DNA of 64,000 nucleotides from an uncultured Holophaga sp. (GTDB taxonomy: Bacteria > Acidobacteriota > Holophagae > Holophagales > Holophagaceae), in the NCBI RefSeq assembly GCF_963677305.1, contig NZ_OY781925.1:2630001-2694000 (forward strand), given 5' to 3'. Made by a program: the position numbers and the translations under genes. Positions 1 to 8,547 of this stretch are shown piece after piece (the stretch's first letter is position 1; each line of letters opens with the position of its first letter). The notes below the pieces were generated by a model that saw only the letters and a list, made by a program, of their open reading frames with translations, was not told where the DNA came from and did no database searches.

Positions 1-342
<342 letters not shown>

Positions 343-813
343 AATCTCTTTGCTCATACCTGCACGAATGCAGGTCTCGCTATTCGTAGTATTTTCTTGA
401 TCGCATCCGATCTCTCGACCGAAGCTTCTCAAAGGCTTCCATTCTCTCTATCCGGCTTTCAAAGACGCCTTCCGTCGCAGGTCCACCCGAAGGCTTCCCC
501 CAGGTCAGGGTCTCGCCCCGCCTTCCGACCGTCGCAGCCTCAACCGCGCCGAAATCCTAGATTAACACCAAGTCCCTACCCCGCAAGCGGAAATTTCTCC
601 CCCAACCCCGCCAACTCTCCACTTCTCCTTCAACCTCTAAGAGAAGTTTTATCCGCCAAGCCCCGAGGTGATTGCGCCGGATGCCCAGGCGAGGACCGGA
701 ACACCCAGCCCTGCTCCGACGTCTCGCTGCGGACCGCCAACCTCTGCTGTCTGTATTTGGGGGAAGCCAGGGGGATGCCGCCAGCTTAGAATGCCTCCTT
801 TGGGGGGGACAAT
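343..813 (-). other. rRNA leader and upstream region, no gene
   Basis: The 471 bases between the 16S 5' end and trmFO hold no convincing coding sequence. The open frames here have no ribosome binding site and no recognisable family. The part next to the 16S gene is the pre-rRNA leader. The rRNA promoter should lie here on the minus strand, and a candidate is listed separately. The promoter of trmFO would be at the right end, but no clear box was seen. Confidence 0.6.
559..586 (-). promoter_or_regulatory. candidate rRNA operon promoter
   Basis: On the minus strand a -35-like TTGCGG (complement of 581-586) and a -10-like TAATCT (complement of 559-564) are 16 bases apart. The start would fall in GC-rich sequence about 210 bases upstream of the 16S gene. 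GC-rich discriminators are usual for stringently controlled rRNA promoters. The match to consensus is only moderate. Confidence 0.3.
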
Positions 814-2151
814 ATGGAGGTCGTAGTCATCGGTGCGGGACTTGCAGGCTCGGAAGCCGCATGGCAGCTGGCTCAGCGTGGCCATGAAGTCACGCTCTGG
901 GAGATGCGCCCCGTCCATACCACCCCTGCCCACCAGACACCCTGGGCAGCGGAGATGGTCTGCTCCAATTCCTTCAAGAGTGATGATCCCAACAGCGCCA
1001 CGGGCATCCTGAAGGCTGAGCTCAGGCGCATGGGCTCCCTCATCCTGGCGTGCGCTGACCAGACCCGAGTGCCTGCAGGCAACTCCCTGGCGGTGGACCG
1101 GGAGGCCTTCTCGGGCCTCGTCACTGAGAGGCTGCGGAGCCATCCCACCATCCACTGGAGGGAGGGGCGGGTAGAAGTGCCGGAGCTCAGCTCCCCTACC
1201 CTTCTCGCCACCGGTCCCCTCACGGCAGAGCCCCTCGCGGAATGGCTGGGGCGTTTCCTCGGGCAGCCGAGGCTCTTCTTCTACGACGCCATCGCCCCCA
1301 TCGTAGAGCGTGACTCCATCAACCTCGACCTCGCCTTCCGGGCCACCCGCTACGACAAGGGGGAACCGGACTTCCTCAACTGCCCCATGAACGAGGCCGA
1401 GTACAACCGATTCCTGGATGCCCTCCTGGAGGCCCCCAAGGCCAGGCTTCACGACTTCGACACCCCCTTCTTCGAGGCCTGCCTACCCATCGAGATCATG
1501 GCCGAGCGCGGTCGCGAGACCCTTCGCCACGGTCCCATGAAACCCGTGGGTCTGACCGATCCCCGCACCGGACGCTGGCCCTACGCGGCCGTCCAGTTGA
1601 GGCAGGACACCCTGGCGGGAGACCACTATAACCTGGTGGGCTTCCAGACCCGCCTCACCTGGCCTGCCCAGGAAAAGGTCTTCCGCCTGATCCCCGGGCT
1701 GGAGGAAGCCGCCTTTGCCCGCTTCGGGAGCATCCACCGCAACACTTACGTCGGTGCCCCGGAGGTTCTGGAGGAGACCCTGGCTGTCCGGAACCACCCG
1801 GGCTTGTGGATCGCCGGTCAGCTGAGCGGCATCGAGGGGTATCTGGAGTCCACCGCCAGCGGCCTGGCCGCCGCCCTCCATGCCGACCGGGCCCTCCGAG
1901 GACTGGAGCCCCGCCCCTTCCCCAGAGAGACCCAGCTGGGATCCCTGCTCCATCACCTCACCCACACACCTCTGAAGCACTTCAGCCCGGTGAACGCCAT
2001 GTTGGGGCTCCTGCCTGAGCTACCGGAGGGCCTACTGGACCACCGTGCCCTCAAGCGGGCAGGCGGCGCCCGGGCCCTCAAGCAGGCCAAGGGCGCAGCC
2101 CACCGGGAGCGCGCCCTCAGAGCCCTGGAGTCCTACTTGGTGGCCGAATAG
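814..2151 (+). CDS. trmFO: folate/FAD-dependent tRNA (uracil-54-C5)-methyltransferase TrmFO
   Basis: TrmFO makes the T-loop m5U54 of tRNA using methylene-tetrahydrofolate and reduced FAD. The 445-residue product begins with the FAD dinucleotide fold (VVVIGAGLAGSEAAWQLA, residues 3-20). It carries the family segment MVCSNSFKSDDPNSATGILK near residues 48-67, which includes the conserved cysteine, and ends with the FSPVNAMLGLLP region. Length matches the family (about 435-470). The ATG at 814 follows a purine-rich GGGGGGGA stretch. It is transcribed away from the rRNA gene and converges with flgL, only 4 bases away. Presence of TrmFO rather than TrmA is usual in many non-proteobacterial lineages. 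Confidence 0.95.
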   Translation: MEVVVIGAGLAGSEAAWQLAQRGHEVTLWEMRPVHTTPAHQTPWAAEMVCSNSFKSDDPNSATGILKAELRRMGSLILACADQTRVPAGNSLAVDREAFSGLVTERLRSHPTIHWREGRVEVPELSSPTLLATGPLTAEPLAEWLGRFLGQPRLFFYDAIAPIVERDSINLDLAFRATRYDKGEPDFLNCPMNEAEYNRFLDALLEAPKARLHDFDTPFFEACLPIEIMAERGRETLRHGPMKPVGLTDPRTGRWPYAAVQLRQDTLAGDHYNLVGFQTRLTWPAQEKVFRLIPGLEEAAFARFGSIHRNTYVGAPEVLEETLAVRNHPGLWIAGQLSGIEGYLESTASGLAAALHADRALRGLEPRPFPRETQLGSLLHHLTHTPLKHFSPVNAMLGLLPELPEGLLDHRALKRAGGARALKQAKGAAHRERALRALESYLVAE

Positions 2152-2155
2152 CTTC

Positions 2156-3079
2156 TCATCCCAAGAAATCGAAGAGATTCTGCTTGTCCCGCTTCGCCAA
2201 CACACTCAGCGTGGCAGACTGGGCCGTCTGGTCTGCTGAGTACTGCGTGATGGCCTTGGCATAATCCAAATTTTCGTATGTTCCCTGGATCGAGGTGAGA
2301 CTCAGGTTATAGGCCGTAAGGTTGTTCTGGAGTTCCGTGAGGCCCGCCTGACGCCCACCCAGATCCGTCAAGGTGCTGTTGATCCGGTCGTGGACACCGG
2401 AAAGGTTGTCGCAGGCCGTTTTGACCTGAGTGAGGTTGTTGCTGTTGAGTCCGTCCATCAAGTCCGTGACCGCCTGGAAGACATCCGTGGAGGAACCCGC
2501 ACCTCCCGGGCCGAAGCAGAGCGTATCCCCCGGAACGTTCGTCGTCACCGAGGTGCTCATGGCCACATCGAGGTCCACCGTGTTGCTGTTGCCCGAGTAG
2601 AGCACCGGCGGTGTCGCCGGGCTTGCCGTGTTGTAGGCGAAGGGCATGGTGGTCGTCATGGTCCCGGAGAAGAGGTACTTGCCCTGCACCTGGGTGTTGG
2701 CAAGGTTCATCAGATCGTCGCGGAGCGAAGATACCTCCGTAGCGAGGTCGGCCCGATCGTTGGCCCCCAGGGTTCCGGTGAGGCCCTGCTGCCCGATCTC
2801 TTGAAGCCGGGTGAGGATACTCTCCATGCTCGTCACCGCCGTCTCCGAGCCCTGCAGGTAGACCCCGGCCGACTGGGCCTGCTGCAAGTAGGCCTCGTTC
2901 TTGTTCACGGAGGACTTGAAGTCGACGATGAGGGCCGAGCCCGTGGGATCGTCCCCGAGTCGGGCGATGGCGTTGCCGGAGGAGAGACGCTCTTCGTTGA
3001 GACTCAGGCGCTCCTTGATCCGGTTCAGATCGACGAGCGTCTGGCGACTGGCGTATGGGTTGGGGGTGCGAATGGTCAT
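2156..3079 (-). CDS. flgL: flagellar hook-associated protein 3 FlgL
   Basis: FlgL forms the second hook-filament junction ring, between FlgK and the filament. The 307-residue product has the flagellin-like N-terminal helical region (MTIRTPNPYASRQTLVDLNRIKERLSLNEERLSSGNAIARLGDDPTGSA) and a matching C-terminal helix (YENLDYAKAITQYSADQTAQSATLSVLAKRDKQNLFDFLG). These are the D0/D1 coiled-coil ends of the family. It is the last gene of the flgM-orf-flgN-flgK-flgL run, 12 bases after flgK. Late genes of this kind are usually sigma-28 dependent; here the nearest candidate promoter is upstream of flgM. Confidence 0.93.
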   Translation of the reverse strand: MTIRTPNPYASRQTLVDLNRIKERLSLNEERLSSGNAIARLGDDPTGSALIVDFKSSVNKNEAYLQQAQSAGVYLQGSETAVTSMESILTRLQEIGQQGLTGTLGANDRADLATEVSSLRDDLMNLANTQVQGKYLFSGTMTTTMPFAYNTASPATPPVLYSGNSNTVDLDVAMSTSVTTNVPGDTLCFGPGGAGSSTDVFQAVTDLMDGLNSNNLTQVKTACDNLSGVHDRINSTLTDLGGRQAGLTELQNNLTAYNLSLTSIQGTYENLDYAKAITQYSADQTAQSATLSVLAKRDKQNLFDFLG

Positions 3080-3091
3080 GGCCCGCCTCCA

Positions 3092-4573
3092 CTATGAGCC
3101 GAACTGGTTGATCAGCTGATTGGTCAGCTGGTCGATGACATTGATGAAGCGCGCCGAAGCCTGGTATGCGCGCTGGAAGGCCATGAGGTTGGTGGCCTCC
3201 TCATCCAGATCCACGCCGGAGAGGCTGGCCCGCTGGTTCTGCAGTGCGGTGCCCAGGTTCGTGTAGTTGGTGGCACTGGTGGAATAGCGCTGGGCATCAG
3301 TGCCGATGGTATTCACCAGGCTGGAGACCGCACTGGAGAAGGGACCGCTGTCACCCACGCCGTCCCCGTTGGTATCCACGGTGCCGGTGGCATTCATGAG
3401 GTTGTAGATGGCCTGGGCCTGGGTGTTGTCACCCGGCTCCCCTGCAGCCGCCGCGGCTGCGATCAGGCTTGAATCACTCATGATGGCTGAATTGACACTG
3501 AGGGCGTTGACCATTCCAGCGTAGTTGTTGGCCGCGGTGATCCCGGTCGGCAGGCCATTGGCCTGGTTCCCCGCCCCGCCCTGGAAGAAGTCCAGCCCCG
3601 TGGTGGTGCCATCGAGGGCGTAGCCCGAGCGGTGCAGGAGGTTGACGCCCCCGGCTATACCCGCAGCCAACTGATCCATCTGCCCCTGGTAGCCGGGGAG
3701 GATGTTGTCCCTCAGGTCCAGATAGGCCCCCAGCTTGCCCTCCTGGATATCCCCGGTGACATCCTGGGTGAAGCCCGAGGGACTCACCACATCGACCCTG
3801 TAGTAGTTGCCCAGCGTGGGGTCAGCCGTGGCGGTCAGGGTGTTGGCGGTCCCGCCCGCCACGAGGACGCCTCCGCCGGAATCGAGCATGATCTGCAGCC
3901 GCCCGCTCTCGTCCTCGTAGCTCTGGATGCCGGTGAGCTGGGACAGCTTGTCCACCAGGGCCGCCCGCTGGTCCCGGGCAGAGTTGTTGGAGCCATAGGT
4001 GACCTCGGTGGCGATGGAGGTGTTCAGCTTGGCGATCTGATCCGTCAGGGTGTTGATCTCAGAGACCACGCTCCCGACGGCCATGTTGGCGGAATTCCGC
4101 TGATCCGTCAGGGCCTGGTACTGGGTCTGCATGCCCTCCACCAGGGTCTGGGCAAGCCCCACCAGGTTGGTGCGCAGGGAGTCGCTCTCAGGGTTGGCCG
4201 CCAGGGCCTGGAAGCCCTGGAAGAACTGGTCAACCTGGAGGCTCAGACCGGAATCACTGGTCTCCTGGAACATGGAGGACACCGCCTCAATGACATCATC
4301 GCGGCTCTGGGCCCCGGCCTCCCGGCTGGTGGTCTGGTTGATCTGCAGATCCAGGAAGCGGTTCCTGAGGGCCTGCACGCTCTCCAGGGTGACACCCTGA
4401 CCAAAGCTGAGGTTCCCGTAGGAAACCGAACCCGCATTGGAAAGATTCACCCGCTGCCGGCTGTACCCGTCGGTGTTGATGTTGGAGATGTTGTTGCCGA
4501 CCACATTGAGGGCGGCCTGGGAGGCGGTGAGACCCGAAAGGCCGATGTTCAGGCTGGAGGTGAGACCCGGCAT
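3092..4573 (-). CDS. flgK: flagellar hook-associated protein 1 FlgK
   Basis: FlgK is the first hook-filament junction protein. The 493-residue product starts with the hook/rod signature (LNIGLSGLTASQAALNVVGNNISNINTDGYSRQRV) and ends with the conserved SGVDLDEEATNLMAFQRAYQASARFINVIDQL helix. Length is within the family range (about 450-680). Residues 400-408 read DTNGDGVGD, a calcium-loop-like motif in the variable region. It is followed by flgL and preceded, 9 bases upstream, by the flgN-like gene. Confidence 0.95.
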   Translation of the reverse strand: MPGLTSSLNIGLSGLTASQAALNVVGNNISNINTDGYSRQRVNLSNAGSVSYGNLSFGQGVTLESVQALRNRFLDLQINQTTSREAGAQSRDDVIEAVSSMFQETSDSGLSLQVDQFFQGFQALAANPESDSLRTNLVGLAQTLVEGMQTQYQALTDQRNSANMAVGSVVSEINTLTDQIAKLNTSIATEVTYGSNNSARDQRAALVDKLSQLTGIQSYEDESGRLQIMLDSGGGVLVAGGTANTLTATADPTLGNYYRVDVVSPSGFTQDVTGDIQEGKLGAYLDLRDNILPGYQGQMDQLAAGIAGGVNLLHRSGYALDGTTTGLDFFQGGAGNQANGLPTGITAANNYAGMVNALSVNSAIMSDSSLIAAAAAAGEPGDNTQAQAIYNLMNATGTVDTNGDGVGDSGPFSSAVSSLVNTIGTDAQRYSTSATNYTNLGTALQNQRASLSGVDLDEEATNLMAFQRAYQASARFINVIDQLTNQLINQFGS

Positions 4574-4582
4574 GATGACCCC

Positions 4583-4879
4583 CTACACGCTCTTGTGAAA
4601 GCGCATGGAAATGGCTCCAGGCAAGGGGATCTCCCCCTTGCGCTGATAGGAGGCGTCCTGGCTCAAGCCCATGAGCGTGGCCCGCAAGGGCGCCTGCAGG
4701 CCCTGGATGAGGGCGTTCAGGCCAGCCAGTCTCTGTCGCAGCCGAAGGGCCTCCTCGCGGCTCCGGGGCCAGTCCACCAGCTCAGGCCAGCGCACATTTC
4801 CCAGCAGGGGCAGCGGGTCCTCACCGGCGATCAGACGGCGCTCCAGATCCGCCAAGACACTCGGCAACGATTGCAGCAT
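4583..4879 (-). CDS. FlgN-like flagellar export chaperone (putative)
   Basis: This is a 98-residue product rich in Leu, Arg and Glu, with helical stretches (MLQSLPSVLADLERRL and EALRLRQRLAGLNALIQGLQAPLRATLMGLSQ) and a C-terminus ending AISMRFHKSV. Similarity to FlgN is weak. The call rests on size, helical character and position directly upstream of flgK and flgL, which are the FlgN clients. The ATG at 4879 was chosen because GGAGG lies 6 bases upstream; a longer in-frame reading to 5146 overlaps the neighbouring gene and looks non-coding. It could instead be an unrelated small flagellar protein. Confidence 0.6.
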   Translation of the reverse strand: MLQSLPSVLADLERRLIAGEDPLPLLGNVRWPELVDWPRSREEALRLRQRLAGLNALIQGLQAPLRATLMGLSQDASYQRKGEIPLPGAISMRFHKSV

Positions 4880-4910
4880 GAACAGCCTCCCTGCTGTCCA
4901 TGCGCAAGGT

Positions 4911-5222
4911 TCAGGCCAGGAAGTCGAGCCGACCTTCCATGGGGGGAAGTTCAACGGCGGCCTCGCCTTCGGCCTGCCCTTCCCGCTCCTCCCCGGCCTC
5001 CCCGCCGCCCTCCTGGCCCCCTCGTCCCTGGCGCTCCTCGGCACGCATGGACTCAGCCCGGCCAATTTCGTGGACATTGGCCTGATCCTCAGCCAGGTGG
5101 TCCTCAGCCGCCTTCCGGCGGGAGGCCTCCCGCTGGATCTGCTCACTCAGCTCCATGGACATGCGCACCGCCTCGACGTTGGCGGTCTGGAAAACCTGGC
5201 GCTGACCGAGGGGAGTGATCAT
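4911..5222 (-). CDS. small hypothetical protein within the flagellar operon
   Basis: No family was recognised. The 103-residue product has an amphipathic helical N-terminal half (MITPLGQRQVFQTANVEAVRMSMELSEQIQREASRRKAAEDHLAEDQANVHEIGRAESM). The rest is low-complexity Gly/Glu/Arg ending GRLDFLA. It lies 9 bases downstream of flgM and about 30 bases upstream of the flgN-like gene, on the same strand. Its place in the operon argues that it is expressed and flagellum-related. The N-terminal part resembles small flagellar or coiled-coil proteins of unknown function found between flagellar genes in other phyla. Confidence 0.6.
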   Translation of the reverse strand: MITPLGQRQVFQTANVEAVRMSMELSEQIQREASRRKAAEDHLAEDQANVHEIGRAESMRAEERQGRGGQEGGGEAGEEREGQAEGEAAVELPPMEGRLDFLA

Positions 5223-5231
5223 GACCGGACC

Positions 5232-5537
5232 TCAAGGTTCCCTTTTGGGGGGTGTGCAGTCCTTGACCATGCCGTCGGCGACCTCCTCCCCATCCGGGTG
5301 GTAGTCGTCCGACTCGAGCTTGGCCTTGAGCGCCTTGACCTTGGCCTCGCGGATATCCGGAATCCTGGCGATCCGGGCCTTGGCCACACTGACGAAGGCA
5401 GCCGTGGCCGATACGCTCAAGGCATCGCCGACTCCGGTCACCGCGGCCTTGGCACCAGCAGCCGCACCACCGGCAGGTCCCGCCTGACCCACACTCTGGG
5501 TCGCCCCGATCCCGCCTGACTTGCCGCTGACCCGCAT
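5232..5537 (-). CDS. flgM: anti-sigma-28 factor FlgM
   Basis: FlgM binds and inhibits the flagellar sigma factor FliA until the hook is complete and FlgM is exported. The 101-residue product has a low-complexity Gly/Ala-rich N-terminus. Its C-terminal third is typical of FlgM (RIARIPDIREAKVKALKAKLESDDYHPDGEEVADGMVKD), the sigma-28-binding helices. The ATG at 5537 has GAGG 6 bases upstream; an in-frame GTG 12 bases earlier is the alternative. It heads the flgM-orf-flgN-flgK-flgL run and is preceded by a sigma-28-like promoter. Confidence 0.85.
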   Translation of the reverse strand: MRVSGKSGGIGATQSVGQAGPAGGAAAGAKAAVTGVGDALSVSATAAFVSVAKARIARIPDIREAKVKALKAKLESDDYHPDGEEVADGMVKDCTPPKREP

Positions 5538-5558
5538 CCTGCACCTCACCTGATACCT

Positions 5559-5585
5559 GTATCGGCATGCACCTATAAGATATCA
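5559..5585 (-). promoter_or_regulatory. candidate sigma-28 (FliA) promoter upstream of flgM
   Basis: On the minus strand GCCGATAC (complement of 5559-5566) matches the sigma-28 -10 element GCCGATAA in seven of eight bases. Eleven bases upstream, TGATATCT (complement of 5578-5585) is a weak match to the TAAAGTTT -35 element. The -10 sequence also lies in a small palindrome (GATAC-AG-GTATC). A FliA promoter is expected at flgM by analogy with enterobacteria. Confidence 0.4.
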
Positions 5586-5605
5586 AGAGGCGAGGTGTGG
5601 AATTT

Positions 5606-5917
5606 TCATATGTTCTGCTTGGCCTTCCACTGCTCAGCCAGACGCTGGGCCAGCCCCCACCCGGTTCCACCGCTGATGGCGTGCTCCACCACGGCCTGGT
5701 CCAGGAGATACTCGTAGGTGCTCCGGGCCACCGCCGACTCCCCGAAGAGCCCGGAGTGGTCCACCGTCTTGCGCATGGTCTGGAAGATCTGGGCCATGAG
5801 CATGCCCTCGAACTGGCGGGCGGCCTTGTCCGGGTCGGTCTTGCCGTTCACCTTGGGCACATCTTGCACCAGGAGATCCGTCGGGTTGGCCACCCCGCTG
5901 CCGATGACGCTGCTCAC
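5606..5917 (-). CDS. flgJ: FlgJ-type rod-binding protein (scaffold domain only)
   Basis: This is the rod-assembly cap domain. The 103-residue product contains the FlgJ N-terminal signature (DPDKAARQFEGMLMAQIFQTMRKTVDHSGLFG...STYEYLLDQAVVEHAISGGTGWGLAQRLAEQW). The C-terminal muramidase domain of proteobacterial FlgJ is absent. That is normal outside gamma-proteobacteria and implies a separate peptidoglycan hydrolase encoded elsewhere. Its ATG overlaps the flgI stop by 4 bases, indicating translational coupling. Confidence 0.88.
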   Translation of the reverse strand: MSSVIGSGVANPTDLLVQDVPKVNGKTDPDKAARQFEGMLMAQIFQTMRKTVDHSGLFGESAVARSTYEYLLDQAVVEHAISGGTGWGLAQRLAEQWKAKQNI

Positions 5918-7023
5918 AGGACCCTCAGCTCGGCATTGAGGGCACCGGCATCCTTGATGGCCTGGAGGATCGCCACCAGGTCGCGGGGGGTGACCCCCAG
6001 ACCATTCAGCATCTCCACCATCCGGCCCACGGTGACCCCGGGCTCCAGACTGGCGATCTTGCCCTTCTCCTCGGTGGCCGTCACCTCAGTCTTGGTTGTC
6101 GCCACGGTCTTTCCCTGGCTCTTGGCCTCGGGCTGGGAGACCAGAGGGGTGGAGCTGACCACGATGGAGAGCCCGCCCTGGACAATGCTCACGGCGCCCA
6201 CCTTGACATCCGAGCCCAGGATGACGGTCCCGGTCTTCTCGTTCACCACCACCCGGGCCTTGGGCTGGAGCTGGACATTGAGGTTCTCGAGCCTCGCCAC
6301 CAGCTCCACCACATGGCCCTGGAAGGCCTCGGGCACCAGGATCTCCACGGTCCTGCCATCCAGGGGCTTCGCCGCCTCCACACCCAGCTCCTCGTTGATG
6401 CTGTTGACCACCCGAACCGCCGTGGTGAAGTCCTCCTCGTTGAGGCTGTACCGGAGCAGGTGCTTGTCGTTGAAGCTCCCGGCGATCTCCCGTTCCACCA
6501 GGGCCCCATCCGGAATCCGGCCCACGGTGGGATGGTTCTTGGTGGTGGATGCACCCCCGCCCCCTGCGGCGAAGCCCCCCACCAGAATCGAACCCTGTCC
6601 CACCGCATAGGTCTGGCCATCCGCCCCCTGGAGCGGAGCCATCAGGAGGGTGCCCCCAGCCAGGGAAGTGGCATCACCCGTGGAGCTCACCGTGATGTCA
6701 ATGCGCTGGCCAGGCTTGGCGAAGGCCGGCAGATCCGCCGTCACCATCACAGCCGCCACATTCTTGACCTTCACGGAACTCGCTGAGATGGCGATCCCCT
6801 GCCGGGCCATGAGGTTGGTCAGGGACTGGACGGTGAACTTGGTCTGGTCCTTGTCGCCGGTGCCATTGAGACCGACCACCACGCCATAGCCCAGCAGCTG
6901 GTTGCTCCGGACCCCCTGGAGCCGGGCCACATCCTTGAGGTGGGCCTCCACCTTCTTCTCCGCAGCCTGGAGCCCGACCGAGCAGCAGGCCATGAGAAGG
7001 AGCTTGAGCAGAGTCTTGCGCAT
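5914..7023 (-). CDS. flgI: flagellar P-ring protein FlgI
   Basis: FlgI forms the periplasmic P ring around the rod. The 369-residue product has a Sec signal peptide (MRKTLLKLLLMACCSVGLQA), then the family sequence HLKDVARLQGVRSNQLLGYGVVVGLNGTGDKD and the C-terminal VGRMVEMLNGLGVTPRDLVAILQAIKDAGALNAEL. Length is normal for the family. It lies 12 bases downstream of flgH and overlaps flgJ. No flgA (P-ring chaperone) is in the window. Confidence 0.96.
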   Translation of the reverse strand: MRKTLLKLLLMACCSVGLQAAEKKVEAHLKDVARLQGVRSNQLLGYGVVVGLNGTGDKDQTKFTVQSLTNLMARQGIAISASSVKVKNVAAVMVTADLPAFAKPGQRIDITVSSTGDATSLAGGTLLMAPLQGADGQTYAVGQGSILVGGFAAGGGGASTTKNHPTVGRIPDGALVEREIAGSFNDKHLLRYSLNEEDFTTAVRVVNSINEELGVEAAKPLDGRTVEILVPEAFQGHVVELVARLENLNVQLQPKARVVVNEKTGTVILGSDVKVGAVSIVQGGLSIVVSSTPLVSQPEAKSQGKTVATTKTEVTATEEKGKIASLEPGVTVGRMVEMLNGLGVTPRDLVAILQAIKDAGALNAELRVL

Positions 7024-7035
7024 GGTATCCCCGGA

Positions 7036-7677
7036 TCAGAAGGGCCAGATGAAGTTCAGGAGGCGGCTGATGTAGCCGGGCTTGAGGGTCTCGTCCACCA
7101 CGCCCTGCCCACCGTAGCCGATGCGGAGCTCAGCCACCTGCCCGCTGCTGATGGTGTTGCTGTTGTCCAGGCGGGTGGGATCCAGGAGTCCCGCCACATA
7201 GAGTCGCTGGGTCTCGTTGTTGAGCTGGATGTCCCGGAACCCCTCGAAGATGAGGTTGCCATTCCCCATGACCTTGACCACCCGCGCAGTGACCGTCGTC
7301 GTGAAGGTCGCACTGCGGCCCGTGGTGCCGGTGCCTTTGTATTTGTTGGTCGTGGTGGTGCTCTTGGCTTCCTTGAGGAGCTGGGTGGGGGTGGTCCACT
7401 TGTTGGAGCCCTCACGCCCGGTGGTCAGGTCGGCCTTGGAGATGGCGCTGGTGGCCTCACTGATCTTGATGGTCACCAGATCATTCAGGTGAGCGGCCCG
7501 CAGATCGGCCACCAGAGAGCGGTCCCGCCAGAGGGAACCGTCGGAGATGGGCATCTGCCCCATTCCGTCCTCCACATAGGGGATCCGGTTCTTCTTGGTG
7601 AGGGTTGTGTCGTGGCGCTTGGGGAGTGAACAACCCACCCCCAGGAGCACCAGAACGATGGGCAACAATTTCCGCAT
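7036..7677 (-). CDS. flgH: flagellar L-ring lipoprotein FlgH
   Basis: FlgH forms the outer-membrane L ring. The 213-residue product has a lipoprotein signal (MRKLLPIVLVLLGVGC, Cys16). It continues with the family blocks GSLWRDRSLVADLRAAHLNDLVTIKISE and TVTARVVKVMGNGNLIFEGFRDIQLNNETQRLYVAGLLDPTRLDNSNTISSGQVAELRIGYGG. It is the first gene of the flgH-flgI-flgJ group. An L ring implies a true outer membrane. Confidence 0.95.
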   Translation of the reverse strand: MRKLLPIVLVLLGVGCSLPKRHDTTLTKKNRIPYVEDGMGQMPISDGSLWRDRSLVADLRAAHLNDLVTIKISEATSAISKADLTTGREGSNKWTTPTQLLKEAKSTTTTNKYKGTGTTGRSATFTTTVTARVVKVMGNGNLIFEGFRDIQLNNETQRLYVAGLLDPTRLDNSNTISSGQVAELRIGYGGQGVVDETLKPGYISRLLNFIWPF

Positions 7678-7719
7678 GGCCTGACTCCACGCCAGGAAGT
7701 CTGCAGGGCCCGTGCCAGA

Positions 7720-8547
7720 CTACCCGATGGCCACAAGGACCCGGTCGTGTCCTGCAAAGTCACGGTGGACCAGCACCCGCTTCCAGCCCATGGCACTGGC
7801 CCTGGTCTTCAGCTCATCCCCCTGTCCGGCACCGATCTCCAGCACACAGCCGGGACAGGAGCGGACCCGGGCCTGGCTCATCAGTTCCGTCGCCAGAGCC
7901 AGGCCCCGCTCCGGGGCGTACAGGGCCATCTCGGGCTCGAAATCCAACTCCCGCTGCAACTTCGGTCGATCCGCCGGATCAATGTAGGGGGGATTGGAGA
8001 TCACCAGCCCCACGGGATCCGGCACGGGTCCCAGGAGGCTCCCCTTGCAGAAGCGGAGCTGTGCCCCCAGGTCCCGGGCGTTGCGCTGGGCAAGGGCCAG
8101 GGCCTTGGGGCTCAGGTCCGAGGCCGTCACCTCCCAGTCTGTCTCCAACGCCAGGGTGATGCCCAGGATCCCGGTTCCCGTGCCCACATCCGTGGCATGG
8201 AGCACCCCGAGGCGCCTGCCGACCTCCAGCGCAGCCTCCAGGACCAGCTCGGTCTCGGGGCGAGGGATGAGGGCATCGGAGCAGGTCGAGAAGCGGCGCC
8301 CGCGCCACTGGGTCCAGCCCAGAATGTAAGCCCAGGGCTCGCCCTTCTCCCGCCGCTCGAGCCAGGCTCCGATCTGGTGCCGCTCGGCATCGGGGACGGG
8401 GTCGAGCCCATGGGCATGGAACCAGGCAGACTCGCGCCCCAGCCCCTCGCTGAACCAGCGGGAGGCCTCGGCACTGGCCTCCTCCGGCGGCAGAAAGGCG
8501 GCCAGGGAGCTGCGGAGGAACTGCCGGAGATCGGCGTAGGTGGTCAT
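7720..8547 (-). CDS. prmC: peptide chain release factor N5-glutamine methyltransferase PrmC
   Basis: PrmC methylates the Gln of the GGQ loop in release factors, using S-adenosylmethionine. The 275-residue product has the N-terminal helical domain, LIPRPETELV, the SAM-binding DVGTGTGILGI and the catalytic ISNPPYIDP motif. Length is normal. Its ATG overlaps the stop of the fumarase beta gene by one base, so the two are probably cotranscribed. Confidence 0.93.
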   Translation of the reverse strand: MTTYADLRQFLRSSLAAFLPPEEASAEASRWFSEGLGRESAWFHAHGLDPVPDAERHQIGAWLERREKGEPWAYILGWTQWRGRRFSTCSDALIPRPETELVLEAALEVGRRLGVLHATDVGTGTGILGITLALETDWEVTASDLSPKALALAQRNARDLGAQLRFCKGSLLGPVPDPVGLVISNPPYIDPADRPKLQRELDFEPEMALYAPERGLALATELMSQARVRSCPGCVLEIGAGQGDELKTRASAMGWKRVLVHRDFAGHDRVLVAIG

